A stretch of 64,000 nt of DNA from Halomonas fontilapidosi (GCF_014192285.1 NZ_JACHXQ010000005.1:62001-126000); one strand, 5' to 3'; numbered from the stretch's first letter, positions 52,693 to 62,384 are shown. Numbers and translations are program-made. The notes: generated by a model from the sequence alone, not told the origin.

Positions 52693-52720
52693 TATAATGG
52701 GAAAATCTTGGTCTTACCAA
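52693..52720 (+). promoter_or_regulatory. Promoter -10 with GntR-type operator, site 2
   Basis: A perfect TATAAT (52693-52698), with TTTTTG 16 bases upstream as a weak -35, points towards the EamA gene. Ten bases on is the perfect inverted repeat TTGGT-CTT-ACCAA (52708-52720), placed near the start of transcription where a repressor would block it. The surrounding 421-base gap (52408-52828) between dctP and the exporter has no gene. Confidence 0.45.
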
Positions 52721-52828
52721 TTTCCCGGGGAGACGATACCTACGACCAAAGCACGAGCCTCAAGAGTGGCATCCCGCGCCTCAGGCCGCGATGATGCCCA
52801 CATCACTGAACCCTGGAACGTGTTTGTC

Positions 52829-53752
52829 ATGACATCGGAACGTCGCCGTCAGGCTTGGCTTGCCGCCATGCCCATTCTCTTCGTGGCGCTATGGAGTACC
52901 GGCTTCATTGGCGCCAAGTTCGGCCTGCCCCATGCCGAACCCTTTACCTTCCTGTTCGTGCGCTTCGTGCTGACCCTGGCGCTGCTGGTCCCGCTGGTCG
53001 TGCTGATGCGCGGCGGCTGGCCACAGGGACCGCGTCTGTGGGGGCATATCGCGGTATCCGGCCTGCTGGTCCACGGGGCTTACCTGGGTGGCGTCTTCTA
53101 TGGCATTTATCAGGGTATGCCGGCGGGCCTGGCTGCCCTGCTGGTGGGGCTGCAGCCGCTGTTGACCGCCGGGCTCGCCGGCCCGCTGCTGGGCGAAACG
53201 CTGGGACGCCTCCAGTGGCTGGGGCTGGTGATGGGACTGCTCGGCATCGCCATGGTACTGGGCGGCAAGCTTGATCCGGGGGAAATGCTGTTCCAGGGGT
53301 TCGGCCTCGGGGCGCTGGGCAGCGTCATGGTGGCACTGGTCGGCATCTCGCTGGGCACTCTCTACCAGAAGCGGTTCTGCACCGGCATGCCGCTGCTCTC
53401 CGGCACCGTCGTACAGTACCTGGGGGCTGGAACGCTGCTGGGACTGGGCGCCCTGCTGTTCGAGACGCGACAGATCGACTGGGCACCCACCTTCCTGCTG
53501 ACCCTGGCCTGGCTGGTGCTGGTGCTCTCCATCTCCGCCATCCTGCTGCTGATGGCACTGATCAAGCGCGGCGAGGCCTCGCGGGTGGCCAGTCTCTTCT
53601 ACCTGGTCCCGCCGGTGACGGCGCTGGAGGCGTGGTGGCTGTTCGACGAGCGCCTGCCGCCGCTCTCGCTGGTGGGCATGGCCATTGCCATCGCCGGCGT
53701 GGTGCTGGTGGTAAGAAGCGGGACCGGCGGTCCTCAGAGCCGCTCGAGATAG
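52829..53752 (+). CDS. EamA/DMT-family exporter
   Basis: A 307-residue drug/metabolite transporter with ten helices in two EamA repeats (about residues 10-140 and 155-300). Landmarks are FVALWSTGFIGAKFGLPHAE at the start and the paired GLxPLLTAGL and YLVPPVTALEAW segments. Relatives export amino acids or metabolites such as threonine and homoserine. Its promoter contains a GntR-type operator shared with the divergent TRAP operon, so the two may respond to the same effector. The last 19 bases overlap the convergent mtgA. Confidence 0.88.
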   Translation: MTSERRRQAWLAAMPILFVALWSTGFIGAKFGLPHAEPFTFLFVRFVLTLALLVPLVVLMRGGWPQGPRLWGHIAVSGLLVHGAYLGGVFYGIYQGMPAGLAALLVGLQPLLTAGLAGPLLGETLGRLQWLGLVMGLLGIAMVLGGKLDPGEMLFQGFGLGALGSVMVALVGISLGTLYQKRFCTGMPLLSGTVVQYLGAGTLLGLGALLFETRQIDWAPTFLLTLAWLVLVLSISAILLLMALIKRGEASRVASLFYLVPPVTALEAWWLFDERLPPLSLVGMAIAIAGVVLVVRSGTGGPQSRSR

Positions 53753-54435
53753 CGTGTGCCGCCAAGGTTACGCATTTGCTGGCGAATCCAGGCGCTGCGT
53801 CGTTCGACCAGCGGCCCCGGACGCGCTGCATCGCGACCGCGGGGGTCGGGAAGGACCGCCGCCAGTCGGCTGGACTGGGCCTCGTTGAGCTGACTCGCGG
53901 CGACGCCGAAATAGTGACCTGAGGCCGCCTCGAGGCCAAACACCCCGCTGTCCCACTCGACGATGTTGAGGTAAACCTCGAGGATGCGCTGCTTGGGCCA
54001 GAGCGCTTCGAGCAGCAGGGTGAACCAGGCCTCCAGCCCCTTGCGCACCCAGCTGCGCCCGGTCCACAGGAAGAGGTTCTTGGCGGTCTGCTGGCTGATG
54101 GTGCTGGCCCCGCGCAGGCGCCCGCCGTTGCGACTGGCCTCCCAGGCGCGGCGCATCTCGGCCAGATCGAAGCCGTGATGGGTCGGGAAGCGCTGGTCCT
54201 CGGCGGCGATCACCGCCAGCTTGGCATGATCGGAGAGATGCTCCCAGGGCTGCCACTGGTGGCGGATGTCGAGTGACTCCCCGGCAAACCAGGACTGGAC
54301 CTTGCGCTCCATCATCACCATGGAGCCGAATACCGGCACCACGCGCAGCAGCAGTACCAGTACCAGGGAGCCCACCACGAAGCCCAGCAGGGTCCGCCAC
54401 ATGACCCGCCAGACCCGCTGGCGCCAGGTCCTCAT
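53734..54435 (-). CDS. mtgA: Monofunctional peptidoglycan transglycosylase
   Basis: A 233-residue GT51 glycosyltransferase that polymerises lipid II into glycan strands. One N-terminal membrane anchor (about residues 12-33) is followed by the catalytic domain with the glutamate in AAEDQRFPTHHGFDL, then GASTISQQTAKNLFLW, RKGLEAWFTLLLEALWPKQR and ILEVYLNIVEWDSGVFG. No transpeptidase domain follows, as expected for MtgA. The C-terminal PDPRG and RR motifs complete the family pattern. Confidence 0.95.
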   Translation of the reverse strand: MRTWRQRVWRVMWRTLLGFVVGSLVLVLLLRVVPVFGSMVMMERKVQSWFAGESLDIRHQWQPWEHLSDHAKLAVIAAEDQRFPTHHGFDLAEMRRAWEASRNGGRLRGASTISQQTAKNLFLWTGRSWVRKGLEAWFTLLLEALWPKQRILEVYLNIVEWDSGVFGLEAASGHYFGVAASQLNEAQSSRLAAVLPDPRGRDAARPGPLVERRSAWIRQQMRNLGGTRYLERL

Positions 54436-54497
54436 TGCGCGTCTCGCTCGGCCATTGGCACTCCTCGCCGCTGCGTGAATGGTTGCCAGTATAACGA

Positions 54498-54523
54498 CGC
54501 TGCCTCCCCGAAGGGAGGCAGCG
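54498..54523 (-). terminator. Terminator after fghA
   Basis: CGCTGCCTCCC and GGGAGGCAGCG form a perfect 11-bp stem closed by a TTCG-type tetraloop (CGAA on the plus strand), 26 bases past the fghA stop on the minus strand. Confidence 0.72.
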
Positions 54524-54549
54524 TGTCACCCGGACGCGTCTGCGCCGCT

Positions 54550-55404
54550 TTAGCGCTTGTTCAGCCGCTCGGCATGGTAGCGCAGATGCTCCTCGATGAA
54601 GGTGGCGATAAAGAAGTAGCTGTGGTCATAGCCGGGATGCCGCCGCAGGGTCAGCGGGTGATCATGCTCGGCGCAGACAGTCTCGAGGCGGTCGGGGCAG
54701 AGCTGCTCCTCGAGGAAGTCGTCAGCGTCGCCCTGGTCGATGAACAGTGGCTGGCTGGAGGCCCCGCGGGCCACCAGCTCGCAGGCATCGTACTGGGTCC
54801 AGAGCCCACGGTCCTCCCCCAGATAGGCGGAGAAGGCCTTCTGTCCCCAGGGGCACTCACTGGGGTTGACGACCGGGGCGAAGGCCGACACTGAGCGGTA
54901 GTGGCCAGGGCGGCGAAGCGCCAGGATCAGCGCCCCATGTCCGCCCATGGAGTGACCGCTGATCGATTCGCGGCCGTTAACCGGGAAGTGCTGGCGGACC
55001 ACCGAGGGCAGCTCCTCGGCCACGTAGTCATACATGCGGTAGTGCTTCTTCCAGGGCTCTCGGGTGGCATTGACGTAGAAGCCCGCCCCGCTGCCGAAGT
55101 CATAGCTGTCATCCTCGCCCGGCAGGTCGGTCCCTCGCGGGCTGGTGTCCGGACAGAGAATGGCCACGCCGAGTTCGGCGGCGACCCGGTGGGCACCGGC
55201 CTTCTGCATGAAGTTCTCGTCGGTGCAGGTCAGCCCGGAGAGCCACCACAGCAGCGGCACGCGACCGACCTCGGCCTGGGGGGGCAGATAGATGGCGAAG
55301 GTCATTTCGCAATCCAGCGCCCGAGAGCGATGGCGATAGCGCTTGTGCCAGCCGCCGAAGCTCTTGTTGGCCGAGACCAGCTCGAGGTGTTCGGTCATGG
55401 TCAT
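54550..55404 (-). CDS. fghA: S-formylglutathione hydrolase
   Basis: A 284-residue serine esterase that releases formate and glutathione from S-formylglutathione, the second step of formaldehyde detoxification. The nucleophile is in GHSMGGHGAL; the catalytic Asp and His fall in IDQGDADDFLEEQL and PGYDHSYFFIATF. The oxyanion region PLLWWLSGLTCTDENF is diagnostic for FghA/esterase D. AGGAG precedes the ATG, and the gene follows adhC by 19 bases in one operon. Confidence 0.95.
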   Translation of the reverse strand: MTMTEHLELVSANKSFGGWHKRYRHRSRALDCEMTFAIYLPPQAEVGRVPLLWWLSGLTCTDENFMQKAGAHRVAAELGVAILCPDTSPRGTDLPGEDDSYDFGSGAGFYVNATREPWKKHYRMYDYVAEELPSVVRQHFPVNGRESISGHSMGGHGALILALRRPGHYRSVSAFAPVVNPSECPWGQKAFSAYLGEDRGLWTQYDACELVARGASSQPLFIDQGDADDFLEEQLCPDRLETVCAEHDHPLTLRRHPGYDHSYFFIATFIEEHLRYHAERLNKR

Positions 55405-55423
55405 GGATCAGGCTCCTGAGGAC

Positions 55424-56572
<1,149 letters not shown>

Positions 56573-56617
56573 CTAGGCAATTCCGCACCCTGAGATAAAC
56601 TGCATCAAACACATGAC

Positions 56618-56639
56618 ATTATTGCCGCATGGCAATAAT
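56618..56639. promoter_or_regulatory. Perfect inverted repeat between adhC and the LysR gene
   Basis: ATTATTGCC-GCAT-GGCAATAAT, a 9-bp perfect inverted repeat with LysR-type spacing. It lies about 85 bases before adhC and 20 before the preferred start of the LysR gene. An upstream ATG of that gene falls inside the repeat, which argues against its use. Confidence 0.6.
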
Positions 56640-56658
56640 CGCGTCAGGAGAGACCCAA

Positions 56659-57549
56659 GTGCAGCGCTGGGATCGAATCGAGGCCTTTGTCGAAGTGGTG
56701 CGCGCGGGCACCTTTACCGCGGCCGCACGCCGCCTGAAGGTCTCCAGCTCCCATATCAGTCGGCTGGTCAGTCAGCTCGAGAACCAGCTGGGGACCACCC
56801 TGCTCTACCGCACCACCCGCCAGATTCGCCTCACCGAGGCCGGCGCGCACTACTACCATCACTGTCGGCATCTTTTCGATGGCTTCCGCGAAGCCGAGGC
56901 GGCGGTCAAGGATCTCCAGGCGCGCCCCAGCGGCATCCTCAGCCTGACCTGCGCCACGACCTTCGGCGAACGCTTCATCGCCCCCCTGATCAACGACTTC
57001 CAGTGCCGCTACCCGCAGCTGGGGGTGCGCCTGCATTTCACCAACCGGCAGGTCGACCTGATCGAGGAGGGCTTCGACATCGCGATCCGCATGGGCCACC
57101 TGGAGGATTCCTCGCTTATCGCCCGGCGGCTCTGCGAACGTCGCGAGCACGTGGTGGGCTCGCCGGACTATTTCACTCGGATGGCCCAACCCCATGCGCT
57201 CTCGGAACTGTCCCGCCATCGCTGCCTGGTGGGCTCGCGCGACCACTGGCGCTTCGCCGTCGAGGGTGTGCGCCGCGAGGTGAGGGTCTCGGGACCCTGG
57301 GAGGGCAACTCGGGACCGGCGCTACTGGATGCGGCTCTCAAGGGGCTGGGGCTGGCCCAGCTACCCGACTATTACGTGGACCCCCACCTGGCCAGCGGCG
57401 AGCTGATCTCGGTGCTCGATGCCTACCGTCACGACGATACCGCGGTCTGGGCGGTCACCCCGCGTCATCGCCATCGCTCTCCCAAGGTGGTCCAGTTCCT
57501 CGACTACCTGGTGACACATATCGATGAACGACTGCATGCGGATCGCTGA
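56659..57549 (+). CDS. LysR-family regulator divergent from adhC-fghA
   Basis: A 296-residue regulator of the large LysR subgroup typified by QRWDRIEAFVEVVRAGTFTA at the N-terminus. The DNA-binding domain spans about residues 1-60 and the effector domain starts near 90 (GILSLTCATTFGERFIAPLI). The GTG at 56659 is chosen because AGGAGAG lies six to eight bases upstream and the family sequence begins there; an ATG 30 bases earlier is within a palindrome. Divergence suggests that it controls the formaldehyde genes, but this subgroup often has other targets. Confidence 0.88.
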   Translation: MQRWDRIEAFVEVVRAGTFTAAARRLKVSSSHISRLVSQLENQLGTTLLYRTTRQIRLTEAGAHYYHHCRHLFDGFREAEAAVKDLQARPSGILSLTCATTFGERFIAPLINDFQCRYPQLGVRLHFTNRQVDLIEEGFDIAIRMGHLEDSSLIARRLCERREHVVGSPDYFTRMAQPHALSELSRHRCLVGSRDHWRFAVEGVRREVRVSGPWEGNSGPALLDAALKGLGLAQLPDYYVDPHLASGELISVLDAYRHDDTAVWAVTPRHRHRSPKVVQFLDYLVTHIDERLHADR

Positions 57550-57555
57550 GACCAG

Positions 57556-57583
57556 ACGAAAACGGGCGCCCCATGGGCGCCCG
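57556..57583. terminator. Terminator hairpin between the LysR gene and livM
   Basis: CGGGCGCCC and GGGCGCCCG form a perfect 9-bp stem around CAT. On the minus strand a TTTT run follows, so it ends the liv transcript; it may also serve the convergent LysR gene. Confidence 0.72.
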
Positions 57584-57605
57584 ATAACGTACTGGCCGTC
57601 AAAAG

Positions 57606-58592
57606 CTACTTGAAGTTCTTGCGCACCATCTTCTGAATCTCGCCGACGATGCCGCTGCGGAAGCTCAATACACAGACCACGAAGATCAGGCCGAGGATCA
57701 CGCTCACCCAGTTACCCAGCGGCGACTGGGCCAGTTGGGTCTGCAGGCTGACCACCAGGCCGGCACCGACCACCGGGCCGAACAGGGTGCCCACACCGCC
57801 CAGCAGGGTCATCAGGATCACCTCGCCGGACATGTGCCAGTGGGCGTCGGTCAGCGAGGCCAGCTGAAAGACCACTGTCTTGGTGGAGCCCGCCAGACCC
57901 GCCAGCCCGGCGGAGAGCACGAAGGCCACCAGCTTGTAGGCATCCACGTTGTAGCCCAGCGAGACGGCGCGCGGCTCGTTCTCGCGGATCGCCTTGAGCA
58001 CCTGCCCGTAGGGCGAATGCACGGCACGCTGGATGATGGCGAAGCCGATCACGAAGACCGCGAACACGAAGTAGTACATGTTGAGATTGTCAGAGAGGCT
58101 GATCAGCCCGAACAGCTCGCCGCGTGGCACGCCGTGCAGGCCGTCCTCGCCGCCGGTAAAGGGCGCCTGGACAAAGAAGAAGAACACCATCTGCGCCAGC
58201 GCCAGGGTTACCATGGCGAAGTAGATCCCCTGGCGGCGAATCGCCAGCACCCCAAAGAAGGTGCCAAGCACCACCGCAGCGAGGGTGCCGATCAGGATGC
58301 CGACTTCCGGGGTCAGCCCCGGATAGCTGGCCAGCATGATACCGGTGAAGTAGCCGCCAGTGGCCAGGAAGGCGGCGTGCCCGAAGGAGAGCAGGCCGGC
58401 ATAGCCGAGCAGCAGGTTGAAGGCGCAGGCGAACAGCGCGAAGCACAGCACCTTCATCAGGAAAACTGGATAGATGGCGAGCGGCGCGAGCAAGCCGAGC
58501 ACGATCAGCACCAGGTAAAGGGTATTGCGACGCAGCCGGGCACTGCGCTGGCGCTGCATGGCGGGCGTCAGTTGTTGAGTCGTAGCCATCAC
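57606..58592 (-). CDS. livM: Branched-chain amino acid/amide ABC permease LivM
   Basis: A 328-residue permease with about nine helices. The LivM-type landmarks are AFNLLLGYAGLLSFGHAAFL near residue 58, FAMVTLALAQ near residue 125 and the coupling region RENEPRAVSLGYNVDAYKLV near residue 205. It forms the channel with LivH. Its start lies one base past the livH stop, showing translational coupling. The ATG two codons further in (58589) is an equally good start. Confidence 0.93.
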   Translation of the reverse strand: MMATTQQLTPAMQRQRSARLRRNTLYLVLIVLGLLAPLAIYPVFLMKVLCFALFACAFNLLLGYAGLLSFGHAAFLATGGYFTGIMLASYPGLTPEVGILIGTLAAVVLGTFFGVLAIRRQGIYFAMVTLALAQMVFFFFVQAPFTGGEDGLHGVPRGELFGLISLSDNLNMYYFVFAVFVIGFAIIQRAVHSPYGQVLKAIRENEPRAVSLGYNVDAYKLVAFVLSAGLAGLAGSTKTVVFQLASLTDAHWHMSGEVILMTLLGGVGTLFGPVVGAGLVVSLQTQLAQSPLGNWVSVILGLIFVVCVLSFRSGIVGEIQKMVRKNFK

Positions 58593-58593
58593 G

Positions 58594-59481
58594 TCATGCC
58601 TCCTTGCCGAAGAGTCCCGCGGGGCGCAGCAACAGCACCAGGATCATCACCAGGAAGATCACGGTATTGGCCGCCTCGGGGTAGTAGACCTTGGTGAGGC
58701 CCTCGATCAGGCCCATGGCCAGGCCGGTGAGGATGGCCCCCAGGATGGAGCCCATGCCGCCAATCACCACCACGGCGAAGACCACGATCAGCAGGCTCGA
58801 GCCCATGGTCGGGGATACCGGATACAGCGGGGCGGCCAGCACGCCGGCAAAGGCAGCCAGTGCCACGCCGAAGCCATAGGTCAGGGTGATCAGCAGCGGC
58901 ACGTTGACACCGAAGGCCTGCATCAGCGCCGGATTCTCGGTGCCGGCCCGCAGGTAGGCACCCAGGCGTGTGCGCTCGATCACGAACCAGGTCCCCAGGC
59001 AGACCACCAGTGCCGCCACCAGCACCCAGGCGCGGTAGGTGGGCAGGAACATGAAGCCCAGGTTCATCCCGCCCTCGAGGAGTGCGGGCGTGGGGTAGCT
59101 CGAACCCGAGACGCCGAAGAAGTTGATCAGGCTGCCCTCGAAGATCAGCGCCAGGCCGAAGGTGAGCAGCAGCCCATACAGATGGTCGAGATGGGCGATG
59201 CGCCGCAGGATCAGGCGTTCGATCACCATGCCCAGCCCGCCGACCACCAGCGGCACGAGCAGCAGCGCCACCCAGTAGTTGATGCCCAGGTACTGCAGCC
59301 CAAGTAGCGCAGCGAAAGCCCCCAGCATGTACTGGGCACCGTGGGCGAAGTTGACGATCTTCAACAGGCCGAAGATCACCGCCAGCCCCAGACTGAGCAG
59401 GGCATAGAAGGCACCGTTGATCAGGCCCAGCATCAGCTGGCCCATGAACACCATCAACGGCACCCCGAAAATCATTGTCAT
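58594..59481 (-). CDS. livH: Branched-chain amino acid/amide ABC permease LivH
   Basis: A 295-residue permease with about eight helices. LGLAVIFGLLKIVNFAHGAQ near residue 30 is the LivH signature, and RAGTENPALMQAFGVNVPLL is the ATPase-coupling loop. It follows the binding-protein gene after a stable hairpin and precedes livM by one base. The substrate may be a branched-chain amino acid, an amide or an aromatic acid; the family covers all of these. Confidence 0.93.
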   Translation of the reverse strand: MTMIFGVPLMVFMGQLMLGLINGAFYALLSLGLAVIFGLLKIVNFAHGAQYMLGAFAALLGLQYLGINYWVALLLVPLVVGGLGMVIERLILRRIAHLDHLYGLLLTFGLALIFEGSLINFFGVSGSSYPTPALLEGGMNLGFMFLPTYRAWVLVAALVVCLGTWFVIERTRLGAYLRAGTENPALMQAFGVNVPLLITLTYGFGVALAAFAGVLAAPLYPVSPTMGSSLLIVVFAVVVIGGMGSILGAILTGLAMGLIEGLTKVYYPEAANTVIFLVMILVLLLRPAGLFGKEA

Positions 59482-59503
59482 GTCATGGACCTCCCGTCAG
59501 AGG

Positions 59504-59525
59504 GGCGGCGGCCGAAGCCGCCGCC
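59504..59525 (-). terminator. Attenuator-like hairpin between the binding protein and livH
   Basis: GGCGGCGGC and GCCGCCGCC form a perfect 9-bp stem closed by a CGAA/TTCG tetraloop. It lies in the 58 bases between the genes and probably protects the upstream mRNA, so that binding protein exceeds permease. Confidence 0.55.
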
Positions 59526-59539
59526 GTTTCCGCCCGTGC

Positions 59540-60772
59540 TCAGTTGTTGACCAGGTCGCACTGGCTTTCGGAGAGCGGCCGGTAGGCCTCTTCGGCGGGG
59601 ATGGTGGCGAGAATCTCGTAAAGATCCCACTCGCCCTGTGACTCCTCAGGTGTCTTCACCCGCGCCAGGTACATGTCGTGAACCATGCGGCCGTCCTCGC
59701 GAATATGTCCGTTGCGCGAGAAGAAGTCCTCCACGGGGCGCTCGGCCATGGCGGCACGGATGGTCTCGGGGTCGTCGGTACCCGCTTCGGCCACGGTCTC
59801 CAGATAATGCATGGTGCTGGAGTAGACGCCCGCCTGGACCATGGTCGGGCGCTTGCCGACGCGATCGAAGTAGCGATCGGACCACGCGCGCGCCTGATCA
59901 TCCATGTTCCAGTACCAGCCGGTGGTGAGCAGCAGGTTCTGGGTATCCTCGAGGCCCATGGCATGGACGTCATTGAGGAAGATCAGCAGGCCGGCGAGTT
60001 GCTGGCCGGACTGGGTCAGGCCGAACTGACTGGCGGTGGTGATGGCGTTGACGGTATCGGAACCGGCGTTGGCCAGGCCCACGATATCGGCGCCGGAGCC
60101 CTGGGCCTGGAGGATGTAGGAGGAGAAGTCGCTGGTCGGGAAGGGATGACGCACGCCGCCGACAACCTCGCCGCCGTTCTCTTCCACCACCTTGGTTACA
60201 TCGGCCTCGAGGGCGTGGCCGAAGGCGTAGTCGGCAGTGAGCATGAACCAGGTGTCGCCGCCCTGCTCCACCACCGCCTTGGCCGTGCCGTTGGCCAGCG
60301 GGTAGGTGTCGTAGACCCAGTGAATGTGGTTGGGCGTGCAGTGCTCGTTGGTGATGCTGGATGCCGCGGAACCGGAGACGATGCCCAGGCCGTTGTTCTC
60401 CTCGAGCACATTGGTCACCGCGATGGTCACCGAGGAGGCCACCATGCCGGCGACCAGGTCAACGTTTTCCTGGTCAAACCAGCTGCGTACGGTGGTGGCG
60501 CCGACGTCGGCGCTGTTGCGATCATCGGCGCTGAAGACGTCGATCGGAACGCCGTTGACCTCGCCGCCGAAGTCCTCCACGGCCATCTTCAGGGCCTCGA
60601 GACCGCCCGGGCCGGCCAGATCACGATAGGTGCCTGACAAGTCAGCCAGATAACCGATACGCACCTCGTTGTCGCTCATTTGCGCCTGGGCACCGGTGGC
60701 CATCAGGGTAGCGGCGAGGGCGATGCTGCTGGCGAGCGTTTTCTTGTTGAAGGTCATGCTGTTGAAGGTCAT
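59540..60772 (-). CDS. Branched-chain-type ABC transporter binding protein
   Basis: A 410-residue periplasmic binding protein of the LivJ/AmiC class. A signal peptide ends near TGAQA-Q (residue about 30), and the mature part begins EVRIGYLADLSGTYRDLAGPG. Fold landmarks include MVASSVTIAVTNVLEE and the DYAFGHALEADV hinge segment. The ATG at 60772 has GGAGAT seven bases upstream; the first 13 bases of the gene recur 15 bases later, giving a second possible ATG at 60757. It lies between livF and livH, 92 bases after livF, with an AACAACAA element in the leader. Confidence 0.9.
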   Translation of the reverse strand: MTFNSMTFNKKTLASSIALAATLMATGAQAQMSDNEVRIGYLADLSGTYRDLAGPGGLEALKMAVEDFGGEVNGVPIDVFSADDRNSADVGATTVRSWFDQENVDLVAGMVASSVTIAVTNVLEENNGLGIVSGSAASSITNEHCTPNHIHWVYDTYPLANGTAKAVVEQGGDTWFMLTADYAFGHALEADVTKVVEENGGEVVGGVRHPFPTSDFSSYILQAQGSGADIVGLANAGSDTVNAITTASQFGLTQSGQQLAGLLIFLNDVHAMGLEDTQNLLLTTGWYWNMDDQARAWSDRYFDRVGKRPTMVQAGVYSSTMHYLETVAEAGTDDPETIRAAMAERPVEDFFSRNGHIREDGRMVHDMYLARVKTPEESQGEWDLYEILATIPAEEAYRPLSESQCDLVNN

Positions 60773-60804
60773 AGCTTCATCTCCGTGGCCCCAGCAAGGG
60801 CTGC

Positions 60805-60812
60805 TTGTTGTT
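60805..60812 (-). promoter_or_regulatory. AACAACAA element before the liv binding-protein gene
   Basis: On the transcript strand CGACAACAACAAG lies about 32 bases before the ATG. It matches the A-A-N-A-A-N-A-A Hfq/Crc motif and is identical over 12 bases to the element before dctP. Confidence 0.3.
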
Positions 60813-60864
60813 GTCGATGCAGAATGCATTGCGGTGGATGAACTGCTGGCAGGACGGCACGCCG

Positions 60865-61611
60865 TCAGACTCCCAGCAGAGAGTTGAGGTGCTCACGCCG
60901 CGAGGGTAGCTCGGCGGCACTGATCTCCTCGATGATCCGGCCGTGCTCCATCACGAAGTGACGGTCGGCCAGCGGGGCGGCGAAGCGGAAGTTCTGCTCC
61001 ACCAGCACAATGGTCATGCCACGCTCCTTGAGCTTGATCAGCACTTCGCCCAGCGCCTGCACGATGACCGGGGCCAGCCCCTCGGTGATCTCGTCGAGCA
61101 GCAGCAGTCGTGCCCCAGTGCGCAGGATGCGCGCCATGGCCAGCATCTGCTGCTCGCCCCCGGAGAGCCGGGTTCCCTGACTATGGCGCCGCTCATAGAG
61201 ATTGGGGAACATCGTGTAGATCTCGTCGATCCCCATCCCGCCACTGCGCACCGTCGGCGGCAGCAGCAGGTTCTCCTCGACGTCGAGGCTCGAGAAGATG
61301 CCACGCTCCTCGGGGCAGTAGCCGATGCCCAGCCGCGGTATGCGGTGCGGCTTCATGCTCAGGGTCTCGGAACCGTTGATGACGATCGACCCGGTACGAT
61401 GGCCGACCATGTTCATGATCGACTTGAGCGTGGTGCTGCGTCCGGCGCCATTGCGCCCCAGCAGGGTGACCAGTTCGCCACGCTTCACGTCGAAGTCGAC
61501 ACCGTGGAGGATGTGCGACTCGCCATAGAAGGCGTGCAGATCGCTGACCCGCAGCATCTCGGCGCCGTCCAGGTCGCGGAACTCGGTGAGCGTCTCGGCT
61601 GCCTGACTCAT
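60865..61611 (-). CDS. livF: Branched-chain-type ABC transporter ATPase LivF with Walker A Lys-to-Arg
   Basis: A 248-residue ATPase. The signature is LSGGEQQMLAMAR, Walker B is LLLLDEITEGLAP and the D-loop and H-region follow. The Walker A motif reads GRNGAGRST, with Arg (CGC codon) where the family has the ATP-binding Lys. The ATG at 61611 overlaps the livG stop as ATGA. ATP hydrolysis may rest mainly on LivG, or Arg may be tolerated in this subgroup; some LivF-like proteins are known to vary here. Confidence 0.9.
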   Translation of the reverse strand: MSQAAETLTEFRDLDGAEMLRVSDLHAFYGESHILHGVDFDVKRGELVTLLGRNGAGRSTTLKSIMNMVGHRTGSIVINGSETLSMKPHRIPRLGIGYCPEERGIFSSLDVEENLLLPPTVRSGGMGIDEIYTMFPNLYERRHSQGTRLSGGEQQMLAMARILRTGARLLLLDEITEGLAPVIVQALGEVLIKLKERGMTIVLVEQNFRFAAPLADRHFVMEHGRIIEEISAAELPSRREHLNSLLGV

Positions 61612-62384
61612 GCGCTGGCCTCCTCTTCCGCGGCGGCATCGCTGCCCATGTAGGCTTCTCGCACCTGCGGATCGCGCGAGACGCTCTGGTAGTCGCCCTC
61701 GGCCAGCACGCTGCCGCGAGCCAGCACGGTGATGCGGTCGCAAAGGCGGCTGACCACGCTGAGGTTGTGCTCCACCATCAGCACGGTGCGGCCCTTGGCC
61801 ACGCGACGGATCAGTTCGACGATACGGTCGACGTCCTCGGCGCCCATACCCTGGGTCGGCTCGTCGAGCAGCATCAGCGTGGGCTCCAGGGCCAGGGTGG
61901 TCGCCACCTCCAGCGCCCGCTTGCGCCCGTAGGGCATCTCCACGGTGAGCACGTCGGCGTACTCGCGCAGCCCCACCTCATCGAGGAGTTCCAGAGCACG
62001 CTCGTTGAGGTGTTCGAGGCTCTTCTCGGATTTCCAGAAATGGAAGGAGGTGCCCAGCTTGCGCTGCAGCGCCACCCGCACGTTCTCCATGGCGGTCATG
62101 TGAGCGAATACCGCAGAGATCTGGAAGGAGCGCACTAGCCCCAGCCGGGCGATCTCGTTGGCCTTCATGCCGGTGATCGGCTTGCCGCGATAGAGAATCT
62201 CGCCGCGGGTCGGCGGCAGGAACTTGGTGAGCAGGTTGAAGACCGTTGTCTTGCCGGCCCCGTTGGGGCCGATCAGGGCGTGAATATGCCCGTCCCGGAC
62301 CTGCAGGTTGACGTCGTCCACGGCGGTGAAGCCGCGAAACTCCTTGGTCAACCCGCGAGTTTCCAGTATGAACTCCTGGGTCAT
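61608..62384 (-). CDS. livG: Branched-chain-type ABC transporter ATPase LivG
   Basis: A 258-residue ATPase with a normal Walker A (GPNGAGKTT), the LivG-type signature replaced by EMPYGRKRALEVATTLALEP, and Walker B LMLLDEPTQGM. The long insert between them (TKFLPPTRGEI and FHFWKSEKSLEHLNERALEL) is usual for LivG. It is the first gene of the liv operon as seen here and overlaps livF by four bases. The 326-base gap upstream contains its leader. Confidence 0.94.
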   Translation of the reverse strand: MTQEFILETRGLTKEFRGFTAVDDVNLQVRDGHIHALIGPNGAGKTTVFNLLTKFLPPTRGEILYRGKPITGMKANEIARLGLVRSFQISAVFAHMTAMENVRVALQRKLGTSFHFWKSEKSLEHLNERALELLDEVGLREYADVLTVEMPYGRKRALEVATTLALEPTLMLLDEPTQGMGAEDVDRIVELIRRVAKGRTVLMVEHNLSVVSRLCDRITVLARGSVLAEGDYQSVSRDPQVREAYMGSDAAAEEEASA

